This document shows, piece after piece, positions 43,542 to 52,442 of a stretch of DNA of 64,000 bases. The translations under genes and the position numbers were made by a program. The notes beneath the pieces were generated by a model, which saw only the letters and a list, made by a program, of their open reading frames with translations, did no database searches and had not been told where the DNA came from. The DNA lies in NCBI GenBank assembly GCA_024637155.1, contig JAGXFR010000003.1, forward strand, positions 1-64,000, given 5' to 3'. Source of the stretch: Burkholderiaceae bacterium. GTDB taxonomy: Bacteria; Pseudomonadota; Gammaproteobacteria; Burkholderiales; Burkholderiaceae_E. Each line of letters opens with the position of its first letter. The stretch's first letter is position 1.

Positions 43542-43585
43542 GATCTCTCCTTGGTGAAAGTGGAAGAACATGAGCGCCACGTTAG

Positions 43586-43622
43586 TCGCGCCGCAGGCAC
43601 ATCTCAATTGCGCTTTGCGCCT
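43586..43622. repeat. 37-base imperfect direct repeat, copy A
   Basis: This stretch and 44546-44582 are the same in 32 of 37 positions and in the same orientation. They flank the TA module at 43805-44478. Copy A lies in the leader region upstream of flp. On the minus strand both can be read as a similar peptide (A-I/M-E-M/V-C/Y-L-R-R-D/E), so they may be relics of one coding sequence. Confidence 0.7.
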
Positions 43623-43756
43623 AGGTCGGAAGCCCCTCGGCCTGAAGCGGCGGCAACGTGCATCGGCCGGGAGATTCGTGCGCGGGTCTGCAACGGCCTT
43701 ACGCTGACGCAGCGCTTCGATCGTCCTACCTCAACCTCACCCGATGCGCCCGGTTC

Positions 43757-43785
43757 TTGACTGGTCCCACAAGCGCGTATAAAAT
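43757..43785 (+). promoter_or_regulatory. Promoter of higBA-2
   Basis: TTGACT (43757-43762) and TAAAAT (43780-43785) are spaced by 17 bases, 20 bases ahead of ATG 43805. TATAAA at 43778 is an alternative -10 box with a 15-base spacer. Confidence 0.55.
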
Positions 43786-43804
43786 TTGCTACATCCAGAC
43801 TCCC

Positions 43805-44149
43805 ATGGACAATGGAAAGGAGATTCGTTGGGTCGGGTCTGCGCACGAGGATCTGCTGGCGTTCCCGCGGGACGCACGCAAGGACGCGGGCTTCCAGTTG
43901 GGCAAGATTCAGGCGGGCATCGAGCCGACCGATTGGAAACCATTTGACAACCTGGGTGCGGGGGCGAAAGAGTTGCGCATCACTGACGCGAGCGGCGTCT
44001 TCCGGGTGATCTATGTCGCCAAGTTCGCGGAAGCGGTCTATGTCCTTCACTGCTTCCGCAAGACCACCCCATCGACCGGCAAGCGGGACAAGTCCATTGC
44101 CGCGGCACGCTATCGCGCCGTGCGCAACGCGAGAGAGGCAGAAAAGTGA
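43805..44149 (+). CDS. higB: Gp49-like RelE/HigB-family toxin, second locus
   Basis: A 114-residue toxin. IRWVGSAHEDLLAFPRDARK, LGAGAKELRITDASGVFRVI and VYVLHCFRKTTPSTGKRD match the phage-derived Gp49-like (HigB) family, with the conserved Glu-Arg and Lys-Thr residues. Start ATG 43805 fits the family; the longer frame from 43658 passes through the promoter. The antitoxin gene overlaps its end by 4 bases. Confidence 0.88.
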   Translation: MDNGKEIRWVGSAHEDLLAFPRDARKDAGFQLGKIQAGIEPTDWKPFDNLGAGAKELRITDASGVFRVIYVAKFAEAVYVLHCFRKTTPSTGKRDKSIAAARYRAVRNAREAEK

Positions 44150-44478
44150 CGATAGACACCAAGATCCACCACGTGACGATACCGGGAGCGAATCTCTTCC
44201 TGGAACTGGGTTTCGCGCCGCATGAGGCCAGGCGCCTGCAAGCCGCGTCGCGCAAGCAGATCAACGATACGCGTCTGCTGAAGCAGCAACTGATGGACGA
44301 GCTGTCGACGTGGATTGCGCAGCACCACCTGAGACAGGCCGACGCCGCCGAGATCCTGATGGTGTCCCGTCCGCGCGTGTCTGATGTGGTCAACAGGAAG
44401 ACCGCCAAGTTCACCATCGACGCGTTGGTCGAGATGCTCAGTCGCATCGGGAAGCCGGTGAAGCTGGCGGTCGGCTGA
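44146..44478 (+). CDS. higA: XRE-family antitoxin paired with the Gp49-like toxin
   Basis: A 110-residue helix-turn-helix protein: HLRQADAAEILMVSRPRVSD and RKTAKFTIDALVEMLSRIG are the DNA-binding region of the COG5606-type antitoxins that accompany Gp49-like toxins. The start is GTG 44146, overlapping the toxin stop (GTGA). The module is separate from the main TA island and lies at the head of the Tad operon, pointing away from it. Confidence 0.85.
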   Translation: MTIDTKIHHVTIPGANLFLELGFAPHEARRLQAASRKQINDTRLLKQQLMDELSTWIAQHHLRQADAAEILMVSRPRVSDVVNRKTAKFTIDALVEMLSRIGKPVKLAVG

Positions 44479-44545
44479 CCAAGTCGGTTGACCATCCCTG
44501 TCGGGGCGCTCGCAACGAACGCTCTGCGTGAACAGGAGGGTGAGC

Positions 44546-44582
44546 TCGCGTCGCAGGTACACCTCCATTGCGCTTCGCGCCT
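44546..44582. repeat. 37-base imperfect direct repeat, copy B
   Basis: This is the partner of 43586-43622, 960 bases away, with 5 mismatches. The mismatches fall mostly at positions that would be codon third bases on the minus strand. The TA module at 43805-44478 lies between the two copies. Confidence 0.7.
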
Positions 44583-44597
44583 GCCTGGCCACCGCCG

Positions 44598-44963
44598 TCA
44601 GCGGCGTTCGACCGGATGGACGCCGCCCAGCGCGATCTCGGCTGGATCGGTGGACCGGCTTTTCGACCAGGCAAGAAGCGCGAAGAAATCGCCACCGAAT
44701 TCGCGCGTCAACAAGGTCTCGTAGACGACGGAGCAGGCGGCGATTTCGTCCCAGTCGAGCGTTCCCAGCAGCGCGTCGCGCGAGCACCCCAGGTAAGTGG
44801 CCTTCAAGTCCGGTTCCGCAAGCCCTTGAATCGCGGAAATGAGCCGACTCTCATGATCCGGAGCCCGGCCGGACTCCTGGGCCTGGGTGCTCGACGCCGT
44901 CAATGCGCCGACAGGAAATGCAATGCTCGCAATAGCCGTGAATACGCGTGTCGATGCGTTCAT
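44598..44963 (-). CDS. Small exported protein of unknown function
   Basis: A 121-residue protein with a signal-peptide-like N-terminus (VFTAIASIAFPVGALTASSTQAQ cut to a shorter hydrophobic core) and a polar remainder containing a pair of Cys (YLGCSRDALL; DEIAACSVVYETLL) that may form a disulfide. AGGAAGGCGAG precedes ATG 44963. I do not recognise the family. It lies downstream of another exported protein gene on the same strand. Confidence 0.65.
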   Translation of the reverse strand: MNASTRVFTAIASIAFPVGALTASSTQAQESGRAPDHESRLISAIQGLAEPDLKATYLGCSRDALLGTLDWDEIAACSVVYETLLTREFGGDFFALLAWSKSRSTDPAEIALGGVHPVERR

Positions 44964-45077
44964 CTCGCCTTCCTCAAAGATTGTTGGGCGGTCGCCGTCT
45001 CCTTGATGAGCCGGCTGTTCGCCGGCGGTCACGCGCGGCGCGGAGCCGCCCGGACCGCCGGGCTCGCGGGCGAGCCG

Positions 45078-45587
45078 TCATTGCGTCGATACGAGATCGC
45101 CGTCCAAGGTCCAGCGCCGTTCCATCGGGTTGATCTTCACCGTGCCGCCGCCGCGCAAGCCCTTGAGTTTTCCGGTTCCGCCCGCGGCCTCCCAGAAGCC
45201 ATTCGCCACGAACGTCGTCTTGCCATCCGGACCGGGAACCGGAATGGCGCGGAACTGGTACTTCAGGTAAGCGATGTCGCCGTTGGCGGTCGTGAACACC
45301 AGATAGCCGTTCGCGTCCGCCCCGACTGCCGGGTTGACGTCGTGCATCCCCCATTCCTGCACCGACGCGCCCGCAAGGGGTCCGCTCCCGGCGGCCTTGC
45401 CCTCGCGCTGCGCCGCCAGCAGGTAGCGCTTGCTGCCATCGGCAAACTCGAGTTTGGAATCCGCCTTCGGCGTGATGACAGCCTCGATCTTCATCGAAGC
45501 CGCCAGCGCAGATCCGGCCGCGAAAGCGCAGAGCGCTGCGGCTACGACGAACGGACGGATAAACGGTGTTTTCTTTCTGGCGTTCAT
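45078..45587 (-). CDS. Exported protein of unknown function
   Basis: 169 residues with a signal peptide (PFVVAAALCAFAAGSALAAS) and a mature part rich in beta strands (GSKRYLLAAQREGKAAG, NGDIAYLKYQFRAIPVPGP, GTGKLKGLRGGGTVKINP, RRWTLDGDLV). The Gly-rich repeat with strand spacing suggests a lipocalin-like or beta-barrel exported fold. Start ATG 45587 has GGGAGGATC upstream. No function is assigned. The 212 bases upstream, to the cupin gene, show nothing notable. Confidence 0.7.
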   Translation of the reverse strand: MNARKKTPFIRPFVVAAALCAFAAGSALAASMKIEAVITPKADSKLEFADGSKRYLLAAQREGKAAGSGPLAGASVQEWGMHDVNPAVGADANGYLVFTTANGDIAYLKYQFRAIPVPGPDGKTTFVANGFWEAAGGTGKLKGLRGGGTVKINPMERRWTLDGDLVSTQ

Positions 45588-45799
45588 TTCATGATCCTCC
45601 CTGGTAGCAGTGCCGTGCGCGGTGGAAATCCGGAACCGGATCGATCGCGCGTGCACCGGAGCCCCCACGGTAGGCCGAGGCGATGATTCGATGGGGAGTG
45701 CGGCGACGAAACGGGGAAAGCGCGGCATGGAACCGCTCAGCGCTTGACGAGCGACGGGGAGTCTGCTCGGGTCGATGGCCAGCGCGGGCCGCGCAGTGA

Positions 45800-46210
45800 T
45801 CAGCCGGTGCTCGGCTTCCAGTCCCTGTCCTTCAATTCGATGATGTAGATGCGCGAGTCTGCGCCTCCGATGTTTTCCGTTGCGTGCGTCACCGCCGGCG
45901 CAAAGAACACGTGACCTGCAGGAACGTCATTGACGACTGTGCTTCCGTCTTCACTCGTGAGGCGGACCTTGGCGCTCGTCAGCGCGACCGTAACGCGTTC
46001 AGGGTGGTAATGCATCCCCTGTCCGCACACGCCGAGCCCCGGTCGGCTCCGGTACTCCAGTACGCGCACGCGCTCGTTCTCGAGCACGACCCGAAACGAA
46101 CGTGGATGGGAAGTCACTGCATCCTGCGCGAGCAGCTTCGGTGTCACGCCGAAGGCCGCGAGCATGGCGAGGACCTCGCGGCGTGTTGTCTTGCGCTTCT
46201 GCAGATTCAT
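45800..46210 (-). CDS. Exported cupin-domain protein with twin-arginine-like signal
   Basis: 136 residues. The N-terminus KTTRREVLAMLAAFGVTP resembles a Tat signal, followed by a cupin barrel (VLEYRSRPGLGVCGQGMHYH, then HPERVTVALTSAKVRL and GHVFFAPAVTHATENIG). The two His in GMHYHPE and the His in VTHATEN are the usual metal ligands. ATG 46210 is preferred over ATG 46222. It lies just downstream of the LytTR regulator gene, same strand; a function beyond small-molecule or metal binding is not clear. Confidence 0.75.
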   Translation of the reverse strand: MNLQKRKTTRREVLAMLAAFGVTPKLLAQDAVTSHPRSFRVVLENERVRVLEYRSRPGLGVCGQGMHYHPERVTVALTSAKVRLTSEDGSTVVNDVPAGHVFFAPAVTHATENIGGADSRIYIIELKDRDWKPSTG

Positions 46211-46264
46211 GGAAACCTCCACGGTCGAGTGTTGTCAGGAAAGCATCGTCAGCGCGCAGCCGGA

Positions 46265-47041
46265 TCACATCTGCTGGAACAAGTGGTGGTAGGGCTCGCT
46301 GACCGGCAGTTGCTCGGTGCGCTGCTTCAGGCGCAGTTTGAGATTGCCACGATCATCGCGAATCACGCGGTCGATCGCGTGAACATTGACGACCGTGGAG
46401 CGATGCACCTGCCAGAACATCGTCGGATCGAGCTCGCCGGTGAGGGTCTTGATCGTCTTCTTGATCAGCGCTTCGGTGTCCGCCGTGACCACCAGCGTGT
46501 ACTTCTGGTCGGACTGGAAGTAGAGGATTTCCTCGACCGTGATTAGGCGCACGGACGCCCCGCGGGAGGCGTTGATCCACTGCAGGTAACGCGGCGCCTC
46601 CGCGGTGCGCTCAACGAGCGCCCGCAGAGCCTCGCGCAAATCAGCCGGCGGCTGCTGCAGGCGCCGCTTCAGGCGTTCGACGGTCGTGGCCAGGCGCGCG
46701 GCCGTTGGCGGTTTCAGAACATAGTCCATCGCTCCGGCCTCGAACGCCTCGAGCGCGTGCTCGTCGTAGGACGTGATGAAGGCCACATGGCAGCGGCCCG
46801 CGATCTGGCGCGCCACCTCGACACCGGTCAGCAGGGGCATGTGGATGTCCAGGAATGCCACATCGGGCCGATGTGCCTCGATCGCGTTCAGTGCGGCCAC
46901 TCCATCGCGCGCACGCGCGACGATCTGGAGTTGCGGCCACAGCCCCTGCAGCAGGTCGGCGAGTTCGTCAGCCAGCAGGGGCTCGTCCTCGGCGATGACC
47001 GCGGTGGGAGTGGACTCGACGGATGACTCACGCAAGCTCAT
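46265..47041 (-). CDS. LytTR-family response regulator
   Basis: 258 residues: a receiver domain (AVIAEDEPLLADELADLLQG; phospho-Asp in VAFLDIHMP; Lys in MDYVLKP) followed by a LytTR DNA-binding domain (VEEILYFQSDQKYTLVVTAD, FWQVHRSTVVNVHAIDRV). It is the output of the kinase genes upstream and should activate or repress target promoters. It overlaps the second sensor gene by 14 bases. Targets are unknown; the cupin gene downstream is a candidate. Confidence 0.9.
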   Translation of the reverse strand: MSLRESSVESTPTAVIAEDEPLLADELADLLQGLWPQLQIVARARDGVAALNAIEAHRPDVAFLDIHMPLLTGVEVARQIAGRCHVAFITSYDEHALEAFEAGAMDYVLKPPTAARLATTVERLKRRLQQPPADLREALRALVERTAEAPRYLQWINASRGASVRLITVEEILYFQSDQKYTLVVTADTEALIKKTIKTLTGELDPTMFWQVHRSTVVNVHAIDRVIRDDRGNLKLRLKQRTEQLPVSEPYHHLFQQM

Positions 47042-48119
47042 AAGGCACCTCCACGATCACGGAGCTTGCACCGGTTGCGCCGCCCATCTCCAGCCTTCCC
47101 GACGTCCCATACAACCCCGTCAGGAGGGATCGCACACCCGCAACCGACGTCTCCGGTGGAGCGGCCTCGAACGCCACGACCACTGCGCGGCCGTCACGCG
47201 AACGCGCAGCCGTCAACCGAATCGGGACGGCGCCGGCCGTGACCGCGGTACCCAGCAGCGGCAGCAGCACACCGGGCGGAAAGCGCGCATGCATCGCGTC
47301 GGGTGCGATATCGATTGTCATGGCGAGCGCATCGGAGCTTGCCAACGCGCGCAACCGCCCAAATGCGCGCACCAGTTCGATCTCGCGCAACAGACTCGAC
47401 CATTCGCTGCGCAGGCGCGGCAGCGCTGAGCGCAGGAATCCGATCAACTCGTCGAGAAAACGCTCGGCCCGCGGCGCGTCGTTTTCGTACAGCCGACGCA
47501 GGGTGTCGAGCAGCTCGAACAGGAGTTGCGGATCGATACGCGCTTGCATTCCCTGCAGGCGGGTCTGGACGATGCGCAGCCGAGCCTCGCGCTGAGCCGT
47601 TTGCGCGGCGGCGAGCCGCGCAGCCGCCTGCCGGTGCTGGTGGCTGCGGCGCAAGTGCGCGAAGAAGAGCAGCGCCATGATGAGCGAGAACGTGAACCCG
47701 TTGAGGTGCATCGCCCGAGCGCTGTGGACGAGGCCTTGATCGATCAGGATCGATACCCGCCCTGCCGTCAGGATGCTGGTGAAGGCGGCGGCCGCGCACG
47801 CGGCCAGCAGGCAAATTCCGGCGTGCACGCGTCGCCCGCCCCGATGCATCAGGCGCTCGCAGCCGTAGCCGCCAACCAGCAGCAGGCACCACAGCGAAGC
47901 GCCATACAACATCCACCACATGGCGAGCCGCGCGACGTTCACGGTTGTGGGCGTCCGCATCACGCTCAACGCGCCCGTGAAGAACGTGAGCGGCCCCGCA
48001 AGGGCAAGCAACGCTGCCATTGCAACGGCTCCCGGGTGCATCCGCAGCCATTGCATGAAACCGCTGGCCGGCATTCCCGGCTGCAGACCCGGTGGTGCGG
48101 GCGCCGCGGTGCTCAACAT
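47028..48119 (-). CDS. LytS-like sensor lacking kinase residues (pseudokinase)
   Basis: 363 residues with about four membrane helices (residues 35-155) and a His_kinase/HATPase-like C-terminus. At the phosphoacceptor site the family motif (P-H-F-L-F-N) reads RIDPQLLFELL, with Gln at about residue 198 replacing His. The N box normally holding Asn reads PLLGTAVTAGAV and no DxGxG box is visible. It should therefore neither autophosphorylate nor bind ATP normally. It lies between a complete kinase and the regulator and overlaps both (by 7 and 14 bases), so it is probably a partner or decoy that modulates the active kinase. Confidence 0.82.
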   Translation of the reverse strand: MLSTAAPAPPGLQPGMPASGFMQWLRMHPGAVAMAALLALAGPLTFFTGALSVMRTPTTVNVARLAMWWMLYGASLWCLLLVGGYGCERLMHRGGRRVHAGICLLAACAAAAFTSILTAGRVSILIDQGLVHSARAMHLNGFTFSLIMALLFFAHLRRSHQHRQAAARLAAAQTAQREARLRIVQTRLQGMQARIDPQLLFELLDTLRRLYENDAPRAERFLDELIGFLRSALPRLRSEWSSLLREIELVRAFGRLRALASSDALAMTIDIAPDAMHARFPPGVLLPLLGTAVTAGAVPIRLTAARSRDGRAVVVAFEAAPPETSVAGVRSLLTGLYGTSGRLEMGGATGASSVIVEVPYELA

Positions 48120-49273
48120 GGCTCTTGTGCCGGTGATCCGGCAGCTGTATTGCGCGCGACAACCTGCACGCGGCGCAGCGGGATCGCGATGGTCACTTTG
48201 GCGCCGCGAGGCTCACGCGCCGCCAGGGTCAGTGCTGCCCGGCCCTGGTAGCGCGCTACCAGTTGGCGCCTGACATTCACGAGCCCGACGCCGGTACCGC
48301 TGCTGGCCGCTGCGCCAAAGCCCACACCATCATCGAGCACGGTGACTTCGAGCAGGTCGCGCCGACGTCGGGCACGCACTTCGACCATGCCGCCGCCGGC
48401 CGGATCCAGCCCGTGCTTGATGGCGTTCTCGACCAGCGTGACGAGCAGCATCGGCGGAAATTCGGCACCTTCCAACTCCGCATCGACCTCGATCACGAAA
48501 CCGAGCTGTGCGCCCATCCGCACCTGGAAAAGATCGAGATAGGCGCGCGCCAGCGCGATTTCCTCACCGAGAGACGCGCGTCGGCTGCGCAGTTGAGGAA
48601 GTGCGACGCGCAGGTAGCGCATCAGACTTCCGATGGCGTCAACGCCGGCCTGCGGTCGCGTCTGATAGAGGCGTCGCACATTGGCGAGCATGTTGAAGAG
48701 GAAATGCGGTTCCAGTTGCGCCTGGAGCAGCGCGAGTTGCTGTTCACTCTCGCCGTGCTCCAGCTGCGCGCGCGCAAGCTCCGCCGTGTGCGCGGCGGAA
48801 TCCGCCTGCAATGCGCGATGGTGGACGTCGGCGATCAGCGCGAGAAACACCGCGGGCAGACCCCAGCGCAGCGAGTCGGCGAGCATGCGCAGCGCAGGCG
48901 GAAGACGTTCGAATCCCCCGGAGTAGTACGCGTGCAGGAGTACGGCAAGCACGACCGACAGGCCGAGGAGCAGCGCACACATGACGGCAAGCCGCAGCGC
49001 CATGCCCACCGGCAGCACTTCCTCGAGCACGGCGAAGGCTGCGAGCAGCGCCGCTGCGATGACAGCCAATTCGACGAAATGCTCCAGCCAGGCCAGCGCG
49101 ACTTCGCCCGGTGACAGGAAATCCAGCAGCGCCGGGCTGACCAGCGCTCGCAGAGACAGAAGCAACGTTAGGAGAGCCACCGCCGCCAACCGCTGTCGGT
49201 CCAGCGCGTATGCCGCTCGCGCAAGGAGACTCGTGCCGCCCCTGGCGCGCGCGAGTCCGATGTTTCCGTGCAT
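48113..49273 (-). CDS. LytS-type sensor histidine kinase
   Basis: 386 residues with about five N-terminal membrane helices, a His_kinase domain with the phosphoacceptor (QLEPHFLFNMLANVRRLY) and an HATPase domain with VENAIKHGLDPAGGG (N box) and VTVLDDGVGFG (G1 box), all intact. It should phosphorylate the LytTR regulator encoded two genes downstream. ATG 49273 is preceded by GAGGAGCGAA, a good ribosome binding site; the frame is open to 49399. The stop overlaps the pseudokinase start by 7 bases. Confidence 0.9.
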   Translation of the reverse strand: MHGNIGLARARGGTSLLARAAYALDRQRLAAVALLTLLLSLRALVSPALLDFLSPGEVALAWLEHFVELAVIAAALLAAFAVLEEVLPVGMALRLAVMCALLLGLSVVLAVLLHAYYSGGFERLPPALRMLADSLRWGLPAVFLALIADVHHRALQADSAAHTAELARAQLEHGESEQQLALLQAQLEPHFLFNMLANVRRLYQTRPQAGVDAIGSLMRYLRVALPQLRSRRASLGEEIALARAYLDLFQVRMGAQLGFVIEVDAELEGAEFPPMLLVTLVENAIKHGLDPAGGGMVEVRARRRRDLLEVTVLDDGVGFGAAASSGTGVGLVNVRRQLVARYQGRAALTLAAREPRGAKVTIAIPLRRVQVVARNTAAGSPAQEPC

Positions 49274-49443
49274 TTCGCTCCTCGATCGTGGCACCGAGAG
49301 CCAGTGTGCACCTGCATGCGTCGGCGCAGTGCCGGCCGCCGACGGATCCGTGATTTCGCACCGCGGTTGCCCGGGAGCGCCGACGGACGCGCCGGACAAA
49401 GAATTTATGCCCGATCAACCTTACACCTTGCAGCCGCAAGAAA

Positions 49444-49475
49444 GAATGCCACCCACAACCTCGTGAGTGGCATTC
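49444..49475 (-). terminator. Rho-independent terminator after aceA
   Basis: A stem of 9 pairs (GAATGCCAC with GTGGCATTC), with a possible inner CAC/GTG extension around AACCTC, is followed on the minus strand by TTTCTT. It lies about 80 bases after the isocitrate lyase stop. Confidence 0.7.
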
Positions 49476-49552
49476 CAGGGGCGTGCATCGCGGCGGTTCG
49501 CGACACCCCCGACTCTTTGTGCGCCGGGGGCCTCTCGCGGGTCAGCGCTCGC

Positions 49553-50869
<1,317 letters not shown>

Positions 50870-50999
50870 GGTGACTCCTTGGTGTTGAATCGTCGAATAC
50901 GGTGCCTTGCTTCTTGGGACCGCGGACCCCCTGAGGCGCCCAACCGATCACCGGTTCGCTCTAAGCTTAACGTCTGGGTGGTGCACGGCAGCATAAAGG

Positions 51000-51014
51000 C
51001 CTACAGAATGTAGG
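51000..51014. promoter_or_regulatory. Short palindrome upstream of aceA
   Basis: CCTACA-GAA-TGTAGG is a perfect 6-3-6 inverted repeat about 135 bases upstream of the aceA start, a plausible binding site for a dimeric regulator of the glyoxylate shunt. Confidence 0.4.
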
Positions 51015-51027
51015 GTAGTTTTTCTGC

Positions 51028-51137
51028 TGATATTTCAATGCGTTACAAGTGCTTTCCGCATTACAGGACGATTCTTAACCAGTTGAAATACCCGATTGAT
51101 GCGGCGCAATGGGGTGATTCCATATCGTGAAATATCA
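51028..51137. promoter_or_regulatory. Widely spaced inverted repeat upstream of aceA
   Basis: TGATATTTCA at 51028-51037 and its exact reverse complement TGAAATATCA at 51128-51137 are exactly 100 bases apart, with a related TTGAAATA between. The spacing would suit a looping regulator. Confidence 0.4.
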
Positions 51138-51299
51138 ATCTCGCCAGATGAACGCGCCCCGGCGTGGGCCACGGCGCCGAGCGCACCGGCGGACGGACCC
51201 CCTCCGAATCGGCTGCCGTGACGCGCCGGCACCGATGCGCGATACTTCGCGGCGTAGCGGCCGTCCCCTCGAAACCCTCATCCGACCCTGAAGCCTGCC

Positions 51300-51779
51300 A
51301 TGAAAATCGTCACCTGCGATCTCTTCGACGCCCATCCGCGCTCCCCGTCCTGCGACATGCAGTTTCGCTCCTTCGGCCTGCGCCGCTCCTTCTCCGGGCG
51401 CATCCGCACCGTGCGCTGCCACGAGGACAATCAGCTCGTGAAGGAAACGCTCGCGCGCCCGTCGGACGGCGAAGTGCTGGTCATCGATGGCGGGGGCTCG
51501 CTGCACACGGCGCTGATCGGCGACCTGATCGCGGCGAGCGGAATGAAGAACGGCTGGGCCGGGGCCGTCGTCCACGGTGCGATACGCGATACCGCCACCA
51601 TCGACACGCTGGACTTCGCGATCAAGGCGCTGGGCAGCAATCCGCGCAAGAGCGCCAAGGAGGGCACCGGCGAGCGCGACGTGCCGGTCACCTTCGGTGG
51701 CGTCACCTTCGTGCCCGGCCACTACCTCTACAGCGACGAAGACGGCATTCTGGTTTCCGAGACCCCGCTGTCGGCTTGA
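51300..51779 (+). CDS. rraA: RraA-family protein
   Basis: 159 residues. [20 protein letters not shown] and [20 protein letters not shown] (with the conserved Arg-Asp) are the RraA/HMG-aldolase signatures. Short members such as this are annotated as RNase E inhibitors, while others act as 4-hydroxy-4-methyl-2-oxoglutarate aldolases; sequence alone does not decide. The N-terminus [20 protein letters not shown] fits the regulator group. The nitroreductase gene follows after 22 bases. Confidence 0.85.
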   Translation: MKIVTCDLFDAHPRSPSCDMQFRSFGLRRSFSGRIRTVRCHEDNQLVKETLARPSDGEVLVIDGGGSLHTALIGDLIAASGMKNGWAGAVVHGAIRDTATIDTLDFAIKALGSNPRKSAKEGTGERDVPVTFGGVTFVPGHYLYSDEDGILVSETPLSA

Positions 51780-51801
51780 CGGAAGCCACGCGGGGCACGC
51801 C

Positions 51802-52395
51802 ATGACCGACGACGATCCCCTCGCCTTCGCCGAGTCGCTGATCCACCTGCGTCAGCACATCTCGCCCAAACGGCTCGACCCGCCGGGCCCCTCAGCGCAG
51901 GAACTCGCGCGCATCTTCGAGGGCGCGGCAGCAGCCCCCGACCACGGGTTGCTCGTTCCCTGGCGTTTCGTGGTGATTCCGCCCGAGCGGCGCGACGCGT
52001 TGGCGCAGATGTTCGCCGACGCGCTGCTCGAACGCGACGCCACGGTCACCGACGAGCAGATCGACGATGCGCGCGCGAAGGCAGCCCGCGGGGCCGTGCT
52101 GATCCTGTGCGTCTCCGACCTCTCGCCGCGCGACCCGGATACACCGGCGCACGAGCGGCTCGTGTCGCTGGGCTGCGCGATCCAGAACATGATGTTGACT
52201 GCCCAGTCGATGGGCTACGGCGCGGGGTTGAGCAGCGGGCGCTCGATGGCCTCGCGGGCGCTGCGCCGCGGTTTCGAGCTGGCCGACGCCGAGATCGCAG
52301 TGTGCTTCGTGAGCTTCGGCACCGTCGTCAAGGCAAAGCCCCGGCGCCCACGGCCCGAGCCGGCAAGCTTCGTCTCGGTTTTTGGGGAGTCCTGA
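51802..52395 (+). CDS. Nitroreductase-family protein (YdjA-like)
   Basis: 197 residues of the nitroreductase fold. FAESLIHLRQHISPKRLDPP gives the FMN-binding Arg region, AAAAPDHGLLVPWRFVVIPP the second strand, and CAIQNMMLTAQSMGYGAGLS the dimer helix. It probably reduces nitro-compounds or quinones with NAD(P)H. ATG 51802 is chosen from family similarity and lies 22 bases after the RraA-like stop, so co-expression is likely. Confidence 0.85.
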   Translation: MTDDDPLAFAESLIHLRQHISPKRLDPPGPSAQELARIFEGAAAAPDHGLLVPWRFVVIPPERRDALAQMFADALLERDATVTDEQIDDARAKAARGAVLILCVSDLSPRDPDTPAHERLVSLGCAIQNMMLTAQSMGYGAGLSSGRSMASRALRRGFELADAEIAVCFVSFGTVVKAKPRRPRPEPASFVSVFGES

Positions 52396-52442
52396 CCGGG
52401 TCCGCCCGGTCCGCGCTCAGCTTTGGGCCGGCCGGCCCGCAC

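Larger units (their letters stand above)
50870..51299. other. aceA upstream region, divergent from the RraA-like gene
   Basis: 430 bases without a gene between two divergent genes. It is lower in GC than its surroundings around 50990-51140 and contains the inverted repeats listed separately. I could not fix -10 and -35 boxes for either side. Confidence 0.6.

Noticed and set aside
43542-43600. A sigma-54 promoter for flp (TGGCGC...TTCT on the minus strand)
   Set aside because: The GC and GC-like elements deviate too much from TGGCAC-N5-TTGCA to be supported.
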